From contig NZ_SRJD01000002.1 of the NCBI RefSeq assembly GCF_004684935.1, positions 124,001-188,000 of the forward strand: a stretch of 64,000 nucleotides of DNA, read 5' to 3'. Source of the DNA: Sporolactobacillus shoreae. GTDB taxonomy: Bacteria > Bacillota > Bacilli > Bacillales > Sporolactobacillaceae. Made by a program: the position numbers and the translations under genes. A model generated the notes under the pieces. That model made no database searches. It was not told the DNA's origin and saw only the letters and a program-made list of their open reading frames with translations. Positions 44,150 through 51,305 of the stretch are shown piece after piece; position 1 is the first letter of the stretch; the number at the start of each line of letters is the position of its first letter.

Positions 44150-44271
44150 GAAGATTGAAGGATGGAATCAGGTGAAATTCCTGAACGATCCCGTCACAGT
44201 TAAAGTCCGATCTTTCCTTCAATCCCGAATTTCAAACCACTTGCGGTAGACAGGTCAGGAAATAAGCCTCC
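44150..44271 (+). promoter_or_regulatory. Cobalamin riboswitch
   Basis: Core GGTGAAATTCCTGAACGATCCCGTCACAGTTAAAGTCCGATC, in pieces at 44171-44212, is the B12-box pattern, followed by ACCACTTGCGGTAGACAGGTCAGG. It lies between the CbrT-like gene and the two surface genes, so those two are probably made only when B12 is scarce. Confidence 0.85.
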
Positions 44272-44297
44272 ATTCTATTCAGTGGGGGCTTTATTTA
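44270..44297 (+). terminator. Expression-platform hairpin of the cobalamin riboswitch
   Basis: AATAAGCCTCC ... GGGGGCTTTATT, ending in TTTATT. The short T run makes it a weaker terminator. Confidence 0.55.
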
Positions 44298-44321
44298 TAC
44301 AGTTATAGAGGAGTTTTTAAA

Positions 44322-45707
44322 ATGAAACGATACACAACAATTATTCTAGCCTTCTTTTTAGCCATTTTGTTTCCTTTTACGGTTTCAGCCGCAACACCTA
44401 ACGATTTTGAAACTCATCTGACCAGCCTGGAAAATTACGTACAATCCGGACAACTGACGCAATCTTTAACAGATACAACCGGACAATTGGACGATTGGGC
44501 AGTCATTGCGTTAGCACGGAATGGTGTGCTGACTCAGGAGAATCAGGATGCCTACCTGAGTAAGCTCCAATCAGAGACTAATCTCTCCGGTACATCGCTG
44601 GAAAAGGTGATCATCGCTCTCAAGGCTCTGAAACAGGATCCAATGAGTTTTAATGGAAGAAACTTGATTGGCGAACTAAGTAAAGACAATTCATTGAGCA
44701 CCCCTTCTGCTAATATTTATGCATTGATCGCACTCAATACATATGAGGACAAACTTCCCGTCGATGCGGTGAATACGCCTGCCGGTCTGATTCAGAAAAT
44801 ATTATCCCAAACCGATCAGGATGGAGGCTGGGGTTATGCTGGGCCACCTGCTGATGTGGATACCACCGGTGCCGCTTTGGCTGCTTTGGCTCCGTACCAG
44901 AGCCAGGCTGATGTAAAAAACGCGATTAATAAAGCTGTCCAGTATCTGGCAGGATCTGAATTGCCTGATGGAGGTTTTTCCAACTATGGCGAAAACTCAA
45001 ATTCAGCAGCGGAGGCGGTTATCGGTCTGACTTCTGTCGGCATCGACCCAACAACCGGACCATTTGATAAAAACGGTAAAAATCCGGTAAGTAATCTTTA
45101 CACCTTCCAGTCCGGAAATGGGTACATGTGGCAGTCCGGCTATCCTGAGGATCCGATGACAAACGACGAAGTGCTTAAGGCACTTGTCGCTTACAAAACT
45201 TTTTTTTCCGGTGGAAAATTGTTTGTCTTTCCTAAGGCAATATCTTCAGATCCTGTAGTGAAAGTACCTGCACCAGTAATTAAGCCTTCGTCTGAGACGT
45301 CAGGGATCAGTAACAATACGTCATCAAAAAAATCCGTTGTCCAGGTTACCTCTGAAACAAGTCATCTGGCTGGAACTCGGAAAACGTCGCCAGTCAAGAT
45401 AACATCTGTTGTACAGAATACAACTTCGACTGTTCCTGCTTCCAAAGCCGCGGTCCATTCTGCACTAGGGAAAACTGAGAAAAGTCCCGATTCAAAAGCA
45501 AAAGTATCAGGTACACAACCAAAAACGCACAAAGCAGTAAAAAAACGGCAGGCACAGGCTACCAGAAATAAAAAAAATACACCACAAACTAAAGCAACAC
45601 GAAGTATGGCTGTAAATCCCGTTTTTTTGTTGACCGGAATCATTATTTTTCTTCTCGGAGCAGCAGCATTGATCTATAGACTCACAATCTGGAGACGAAG
45701 AGCGTGA
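44322..45707 (+). CDS. Secreted alpha/alpha-toroid protein, B12-capture (intrinsic-factor-like), C-terminal membrane anchor
   Basis: 461 residues. Signal peptide (MKRYTTIILAFFLAILFPFT, cut near SAA). Residues ~25-300 are helix pairs with repeat turns QDGGWGYAGPPADVDTTG and PDGGFSNYGENSNSAAEA, the prenyltransferase/transcobalamin alpha6-alpha6 toroid. A Ser/Thr/Lys-rich stalk (~305-425) leads to one C-terminal membrane helix (FLLTGIIIFLLGAAALIY) and a basic end (RLTIWRRRA), so it stays on the outer face of the membrane. With the next gene (overlap GTGA) it gives both domains of human intrinsic factor as two proteins. Sits behind a cobalamin riboswitch. Binding itself is inferred. Confidence 0.75.
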   Translation: MKRYTTIILAFFLAILFPFTVSAATPNDFETHLTSLENYVQSGQLTQSLTDTTGQLDDWAVIALARNGVLTQENQDAYLSKLQSETNLSGTSLEKVIIALKALKQDPMSFNGRNLIGELSKDNSLSTPSANIYALIALNTYEDKLPVDAVNTPAGLIQKILSQTDQDGGWGYAGPPADVDTTGAALAALAPYQSQADVKNAINKAVQYLAGSELPDGGFSNYGENSNSAAEAVIGLTSVGIDPTTGPFDKNGKNPVSNLYTFQSGNGYMWQSGYPEDPMTNDEVLKALVAYKTFFSGGKLFVFPKAISSDPVVKVPAPVIKPSSETSGISNNTSSKKSVVQVTSETSHLAGTRKTSPVKITSVVQNTTSTVPASKAAVHSALGKTEKSPDSKAKVSGTQPKTHKAVKKRQAQATRNKKNTPQTKATRSMAVNPVFLLTGIIIFLLGAAALIYRLTIWRRRA

Positions 45708-46426
45708 AAAAGACACTCATTACTTTTGTCATCCCTATATTAGCAATTGTTACCGGCATTGGTTTGGTTATCGGGAGCTTTCAGGTACAAACGAAAACTG
45801 CTCCATCATCTGCGCCGATTACAAATCAGGATATATCGTCTCAGTCCTCTGTGGCCCCTGATAGTCACAACACTGAAAAAAAATCACCCGATCCGAAAGA
45901 AAAAAAAGAGAGAGAATCGGATCGAATGGCATCTGCTGCCAGCTCAGAGAATACAAAAAGTGATGTACCGGAAGTATCAAAGAAATCTTCTGTCAACAAT
46001 CAGTCATCAAAAAGCGGTACGATCAAAACAAATGAATCCGTAACGCATGAATCGGACCAGACAAAAAGCAGCCAGCAGATATCCGCATCATCAAATTCCT
46101 CATCAAGACCAGCTTCAATTGAGGGAAAGGTGTCAGTTACGATTCATGGCCTAAACGGTTTTAATACTCAGGGCAGCGTCATCTATCAATCCAATGACAG
46201 TGTATTTTCTGAACTGCAGCGATTCACATATACAAAGAATATTGAGTTCAGCTATTCCGGTTTTGGAAGCTCAATCTATGTAAGCAGTATTAATAACCAG
46301 AAAGCCGGCCAGACATCGCCCGCCAGTGGGTGGATGTACACCGTAAACGGAAAGGCCCCTAACATCAGTGCCGGGGCATATCGTGTACGGCCCAATGACA
46401 CGATTAACTGGTATTATTCAAAATAA
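45704..46426 (+). CDS. Membrane-anchored DUF4430 protein, transcobalamin C-terminal domain-like
   Basis: 240 residues from GTG 45704, overlapping the upstream stop (GTGA). One N-terminal membrane helix (ITFVIPILAIVTGIGLVI), a long Ser/Lys-rich linker (~30-135), and a DUF4430 domain (~140-240): VTIHGLNGFNTQG, GFGSSIYVSSIN, SGWMYTVNGKAP, NDTINWYYS. In intrinsic factor and transcobalamin the equivalent beta domain closes over the bound corrin. Opposite membrane topology to its partner fits two surface proteins clamping B12 from both sides. Confidence 0.78.
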   Translation: MKKTLITFVIPILAIVTGIGLVIGSFQVQTKTAPSSAPITNQDISSQSSVAPDSHNTEKKSPDPKEKKERESDRMASAASSENTKSDVPEVSKKSSVNNQSSKSGTIKTNESVTHESDQTKSSQQISASSNSSSRPASIEGKVSVTIHGLNGFNTQGSVIYQSNDSVFSELQRFTYTKNIEFSYSGFGSSIYVSSINNQKAGQTSPASGWMYTVNGKAPNISAGAYRVRPNDTINWYYSK

Positions 46427-46498
46427 AAGCTCAATACTTTAAGAGAAGTCTTATTCACTCAGGGAAATTGGTGCACTCACAATTAGTGTTCGTACACA

Positions 46499-46876
46499 TT
46501 GCATGTCGAACTGGTTCATGAAAGCGGAAATTGGATTTTATTGAGAGAACTCGGGTTTTCACCGATTCAAACCGTTGTCGCTGTGACGGCAGCATGCAAC
46601 GCTTATGTGTATGAAGGCATTCTCAAGAAACAGAAAATTCCGTTCAAATTAATCAGTGTTGATGTGGATTATGAAATTAACGAGAAACTGGGAACCCATC
46701 CGATATCGGCGATTCATGTGCATCTTGTCTTAAATGTCGACGAAGCGGATCAGGAAAAAGCGATAAAAGACCTGCGGCTGATTGCAAAGAACTGTCCTGT
46801 GGTTCAATCGCTCAATCCATCGATTGAAATTGACGAAACGGTATCATTTTCTGATGAGGTGGCTCTGACTAAGTAA
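46499..46876 (+). pseudogene. OsmC-family protein, N-terminally truncated
   Basis: Up to 125 residues from TTG 46499, but an in-frame stop lies at 46484 and no ribosome site is seen. The visible part fits OsmC-family peroxide/thiol proteins: VTAACNAYVYEGILKKQ with the catalytic Cys, then NCPVVQSLNPSIEI with the second Cys. The N-terminal strand region (usually 20-30 residues) is missing. It probably no longer works; a different start inside 46500-46560 is possible. Confidence 0.55.
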
Positions 46877-46937
46877 CCCTTCATAATGTGTCCGATCAGC
46901 TGAATGGGTAATCGCTTCCAGAGAAATTGCTTACTAA

Positions 46938-46983
46938 TAACCGTCTTATGGACCGGCATTGCCAAGCCGTTCCATAAGGCGGT
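46938..46983. terminator. 14-bp hairpin after the OsmC-like fragment
   Basis: AACCGTCTTATGGA (46938-46951) with TCCATAAGGCGGTT (46970-46983), one GU pair, followed by AATTATTAT. Poor T run. The rest of 46984-47419 has no supported gene; a loose dyad GATGGCA...TGCCATC at ~47057-47118 is the only pattern I see. Confidence 0.5.
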
Positions 46984-47419
46984 TAATTATTATAAGAAAA
47001 ATTGAAGCGATTCATCAGAACACGCGATGGCTTATTCGCTGCCGCAGCATTTTTTTAAGATGGCAGGGGCAGGATTGTAGGCTGCAATTGAGAGCCAATT
47101 TCCTACCCAGTGCCATCAAGATTGTTCTTCATTAGTTCGTCTTCTTGACAGATGGGCAGATGATGTAGAAAAACATATTAATCTTTTATTCATTACTATA
47201 ATGTTGATCAAGCGGCGAGTGAATGGAATCTCTTACTCAACAGTAAATCTACTGAATCTTACAGCGAGTATTGGTACAATAATTTTGAGTACCTATGAGT
47301 ACTTGAATTGATCTCGGTTCAATCAATCTTTATCATTCTTCCTGTGCTTTTTATAACTTTACTTTTATGCATACTTATTTTGTGTTATCGTTCTGAATTC
47401 AATATAGGTACCTAAATTT

Positions 47420-47443
47420 TGCACTTTTAATAGTGCATTTTTT
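47420..47443 (+). terminator. Small terminator/attenuator before the PTS regulator
   Basis: TGCACT-TTTAAT-AGTGCA then TTTTTT, 62 bp upstream of the regulator start. It could end upstream transcription or attenuate this operon. Confidence 0.55.
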
Positions 47444-47504
47444 AAAATATGCAGGGTTGTTAATTGAATTTATACTAATAAGTGAGCTCAGAAGGATGAT
47501 TTTT

Positions 47505-49451
47505 ATGAAAGCGATATCAAATCCATGTGGTGTTAAGGAAGCCCAAATAATTAAATTTATTCTGGCCCAGAAGAAGACTCGTTATGCTGACATTTCTAAC
47601 TATATGAAGTTATCGAAAAGAACGGTTGCCAAATACCTTGATGCTATTGATGACATCATCAAGCCGTTTGATCTGAAACTAGTTAGGAAACAGAATAATG
47701 GGATCTATTTTGAGGGAGACGTGCGGCCGCTGTTCCAACCTCTCGTTACTTCTGGTAACGGGATCCCTGGTACAAAAGATGAAAGAGTCCTTTATATCTT
47801 TTCCCAGCTCCTTATGAATTTTGATTTTGTCACGATTCAGCAATTGGCGGAGAATATGTTCGTGAGCCGGAGTACTGTTGAAGGTGATCTTAAAGAAGTT
47901 AAGGCATTTCTAGAAAAAAGCCATGTTAGCTTAAGCTACGGACAGAAAGGAATACGAATTGAAACTACAGAGCGGCTAAGACGGGATTTGGTTTCGAAAC
48001 TGATCCGGATGTATTGGGGCAGGGGATCCTATGCAAAAAAGGAAAACGGGAAGTTGACGCGGGATATTAAACTGCCCAGTGATCTCGAACATTTATTTGA
48101 CAGCGACACACTTAATAAAGTACTATCATCGCTTGATGAATTTTTCTATCGCAGCAGATTGGATTTTACTGACTATGAATTTCAATCATTAGCCATTCAT
48201 CTGATTATTGCGGTTGAACGAATCAAGAAGAACAAGTTTTTAGCAACGAATAATACAAAGTTTGAGCTTGAACAGAACACACTGATGTTAATCGAAATTC
48301 TGCAGGAAAAATTCCAAATCAAAATTCCTGAAGAAGAAAAGAACTATATCAATATTCATATTATTGCCGTTCAGCGAAAAGCGATGAAGCAGGACGATTT
48401 AATTTGGGAAGATGATTTAATCAGAAAGAATTCAGTTGCCAAATTTTTAAAAAGTAATTTGAATTTAACATCCTATGATGACGAACTGATCAAAGGATTA
48501 ACACTGCATTTGCTATCAGCATTGAAACGTCTTCACCTAGGATTAACTATCTTTAATCCATATACTTCGCAGGCAAAACGATTCTTCCCTGAAGCCTATG
48601 AGTACGCCCTGGACCTGAAGTGTCGGATTCTTCAGAAATATGGAGTGGATTTGAATGAAGATGAGACAGCATTTATTGCACTTCATATTGAATCTTATTT
48701 GGAAAGAAACAAGGCGAATCCGGAATTGAAAATTGTTGTGGTCTGCAGTAGCGGTATCGGTACTTCAAGGCTTTTGGAGCAGCGAATTCATAAGTATTTT
48801 CAAAATGATATTAACATCACAAGAGTGCTCTCATTACAGGAATTAAATGAGACCGAGATCACGGAGGATATCATTATCAGCACGATCAATATTGATGCAG
48901 TCAGTGTCCCAGTGGTTGTAGTCAGTCCGTTTTTGAACAATCAGGATATCGAACAGATCAGACGAATAAAGAACTCATTAACTGGCAGCATGATAAATTC
49001 AAGCCATTTTGTCACCTTACTGGATCCCAGATTAATTTTCATTAACCCGGATCTCAAATATAGAGATGAGGTCATCCAGTTTATCAGTGCGAAGTTAGTT
49101 TCATTCAAGCTGGCAAAGCCGGAAATATTTCAAAGTGCTTTGGAACGGGAAAAACTCTCCAGTACAGCTTTTAATAACATCTCCATACCCCATGCGCAAA
49201 TTGACTACGTACTCGATCCAAGGATTGTAGTACTGATTAGTAAAAAAGGAATTGTTTGGGGAGAAGAGACAGTGAATATCGTTTTCTTTATCGCCTTGAA
49301 TAAGAAAGTTCACAAGGAAATTGAGTCCATCTATCAATATTTTAATGAAATACTGGAGGACAGCAGCAAATTAAACAAAATAAAGAACGCTAACAGCAGG
49401 GAAGAAGTCCTGGCAGTTTTGAAAGGTGGTGATCCTGTATGCAAATCATAG
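47505..49451 (+). CDS. PRD-containing transcriptional activator of a PTS operon (BglG/MtlR/ManR type)
   Basis: 648 residues from ATG 47505 (AGAAGGATGA). Order: two helix-turn-helix domains (KKTRYADISNYMKLSKRTVA; FVTIQQLAENMFVSRSTVEG), PRD1 and PRD2 (~175-400) with their His residues (HLIIAVERIKK, NIHIIAVQRKA, LTLHLLSALKRLHLG), a PTS IIB-like GatB domain (~410-495; VVVCSSGIGTSRLL) and a C-terminal IIA-like domain (~505-645; SIPHAQIDYV). PTS phosphorylation sets its activity. It overlaps the IIA gene by 13 bp, so it heads the operon it probably activates. Confidence 0.9.
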   Translation: MKAISNPCGVKEAQIIKFILAQKKTRYADISNYMKLSKRTVAKYLDAIDDIIKPFDLKLVRKQNNGIYFEGDVRPLFQPLVTSGNGIPGTKDERVLYIFSQLLMNFDFVTIQQLAENMFVSRSTVEGDLKEVKAFLEKSHVSLSYGQKGIRIETTERLRRDLVSKLIRMYWGRGSYAKKENGKLTRDIKLPSDLEHLFDSDTLNKVLSSLDEFFYRSRLDFTDYEFQSLAIHLIIAVERIKKNKFLATNNTKFELEQNTLMLIEILQEKFQIKIPEEEKNYINIHIIAVQRKAMKQDDLIWEDDLIRKNSVAKFLKSNLNLTSYDDELIKGLTLHLLSALKRLHLGLTIFNPYTSQAKRFFPEAYEYALDLKCRILQKYGVDLNEDETAFIALHIESYLERNKANPELKIVVVCSSGIGTSRLLEQRIHKYFQNDINITRVLSLQELNETEITEDIIISTINIDAVSVPVVVVSPFLNNQDIEQIRRIKNSLTGSMINSSHFVTLLDPRLIFINPDLKYRDEVIQFISAKLVSFKLAKPEIFQSALEREKLSSTAFNNISIPHAQIDYVLDPRIVVLISKKGIVWGEETVNIVFFIALNKKVHKEIESIYQYFNEILEDSSKLNKIKNANSREEVLAVLKGGDPVCKS

Positions 49452-49888
49452 ATTTAATCAGTCAGAAAAATATTGTAATGAATCTCGATGCAAAGACCGA
49501 GCAGGAAGCGATAAAAAAATTGTCTATTAAACTTTTTGAAAACGATTACATTAACAATGCGGGTGGATTCTATGATGATGTTTTAGAAAGGGAAAGTTAC
49601 ACAACAACGGGAATTGGCAATGGCATCGCGATTCCACATGGGAAAAGTGACTATGTCAATGAATCAACAGTCATTTTTGCGAAAACAACCGAAGGGATTG
49701 AATGGAACTCGTTAGATGGCAGTAAGGTCAGAATTATTTTTTTGATGGCTGTTAATCCCAGAGATAAAGGGAAAGAACATTTGCAAGCCTTAGCGAAAAT
49801 TGCTTCCAGATTAATGGATGATCATTTTGTAAGGGCTATCAAGGAAGCGAACACAACTGAAGAAGTTATTCAAATTTTATCAAAATAG
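49439..49888 (+). CDS. PTS fructose-family IIA protein
   Basis: 149 residues. The phosphorylated His lies in GIAIPHGKSDYV (H67); VIFAKTTEGIEWNSLDG and IFLMAVNP are family marks. Receives phosphate from HPr and passes it to the IIB protein. Starts within the regulator's last codons (49439-49451). Confidence 0.92.
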   Translation: MQIIDLISQKNIVMNLDAKTEQEAIKKLSIKLFENDYINNAGGFYDDVLERESYTTTGIGNGIAIPHGKSDYVNESTVIFAKTTEGIEWNSLDGSKVRIIFLMAVNPRDKGKEHLQALAKIASRLMDDHFVRAIKEANTTEEVIQILSK

Positions 49889-49896
49889 GGGGATTT

Positions 49897-50220
49897 ATGA
49901 TGTCACTAAAAATTGTTGCAGTAACAGCATGCATTGCGGGAATCGCACATACCTACATGGCCCAGGCAAATCTTAAAAAGTATGCTGAGAAATCGGGATA
50001 TGAGATTAAGGTTGAGACTCAGGGATCAATGGGAATTGAAAATCGCTTATCACAGGAAGATATTGACAATGCCGATGTTGTGATCTTCGCAGTCGATACA
50101 ACAGTTTCCGGTAGAGATCGGTTTGATGGAAAGAAAATATTAGAGCTTGGAACTTCAGCTGTTGTAAAAGACGGGAAATCTGCCATTGAAAAAGCAGCTG
50201 CGCTAGTTTCAGGTAATTAA
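49897..50220 (+). CDS. PTS fructose-family IIB protein
   Basis: 107 residues; the phosphorylated Cys12 lies in VTACIAGIAHTYMA, where the more usual CPTGIAHT has become CIAGIAHT. Followed by EIKVETQGSMGIEN and ADVVIFAVDT, both typical. GGGGGAT precedes ATG 49897 (ATG 49900 also possible). Confidence 0.92.
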   Translation: MMSLKIVAVTACIAGIAHTYMAQANLKKYAEKSGYEIKVETQGSMGIENRLSQEDIDNADVVIFAVDTTVSGRDRFDGKKILELGTSAVVKDGKSAIEKAAALVSGN

Positions 50221-50240
50221 TCACAAAGGGGGAATAAATC

Positions 50241-51305
50241 ATGAGTATGAAAAAATTTGGTAAAGATTTGGCTGCACATTTTCAAACAGGTGTGTCGTAT
50301 ATGATTCCACTTGTAACAGCAGCCGGGTTATTAACCTCTATAGCTGTCATCATTGGGGGGCCAAACGTATGGAATGAAACGAAAGATTTATGGGGTAACT
50401 TGAGATTAATAGGACAGACTGGACTAGGATTTATCGTTCCAATGATTGCCGCTTATATCAGCTATTCAATTGCGGACAGACCCGGACTAGCACCCGCTTT
50501 TATCTGTGGAATGATTGCCAACCAGCTGGGAACCGGGTTCCTGGGCGGCATGCTAGTAGGTATTTTAGTAGGTTATCTAGTTCTATGGCTGAAGAAAATG
50601 CCTGTGCCGCAAAATATCATTGTGGTTAAGACACTGATCATTATTCCTTTTGTCGCAAGTTTGGTAGTAGGTTTGCTGCTAATCTATGTCATTGGTGATC
50701 CAATACAGGCCTTAACAAAGGGGCTAACGGCTTGGCTCACAGGTATGAAGGGAGCAAATAGCATTCTATTGGCAGCAATTATCGGAGCCATGATGGCAGT
50801 TGATATGGGTGGCCCGATCAATAAAATAGCTTATGCCTTTGGTGTTGCTTCTTTCTCATCCGGAGTATACGCACCAAGCACCGCAATGCTTATGGCTATA
50901 GCTATTCCGCCGCTAGGCATGTTTGCCGCAACGATAATCGGCAAAAAATATTACTCTGATGCGGAAATAGAGAGTGGGCGATCCGCATTGATCATGGGGT
51001 GTGTCGGTATTACAGAAGGGACGATTCCATTTGCGGTTGCTGATCCGGTTCGCGTGATTCCCAGTATTATTGTAGGAACATCTGCTGCCTGTGCCGTTAA
51101 TGCAGCCTTTGGTGTAACACATAGCACCATGCTTGCAACCGTTATGGCGATTCCTTTCGCAAGTAATGTTTTCACTTATACACTGAGCATTTTAATTGGT
51201 GTTGCGATCACGGCGGTCATGGTTAACTTTTTGAAATCACTTAAGAAACGCAATCTAGTAAAACTGGAAACATCTAAAACTGTGGCTCAGGGTGAGGCAA
51301 AATAA
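50241..51305 (+). CDS. PTS fructose-family IIC permease (mannosylglycerate-type)
   Basis: 354 residues, about nine membrane segments. Family motifs GVSYMIPLVTAAGLLTS, PGLAPAFICGMIANQLGTGFLGG, AVDMGGPINKIAYAF and GITEGTIPFAVADP. Imports and phosphorylates a sugar with the separate IIA and IIB made just upstream. In E. coli these three are fused in MngA. The mannosidase gene overlaps its stop codon (TAATG). ATG 50241 follows GGGGGAAT. Confidence 0.9.
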   Translation: MSMKKFGKDLAAHFQTGVSYMIPLVTAAGLLTSIAVIIGGPNVWNETKDLWGNLRLIGQTGLGFIVPMIAAYISYSIADRPGLAPAFICGMIANQLGTGFLGGMLVGILVGYLVLWLKKMPVPQNIIVVKTLIIIPFVASLVVGLLLIYVIGDPIQALTKGLTAWLTGMKGANSILLAAIIGAMMAVDMGGPINKIAYAFGVASFSSGVYAPSTAMLMAIAIPPLGMFAATIIGKKYYSDAEIESGRSALIMGCVGITEGTIPFAVADPVRVIPSIIVGTSAACAVNAAFGVTHSTMLATVMAIPFASNVFTYTLSILIGVAITAVMVNFLKSLKKRNLVKLETSKTVAQGEAK

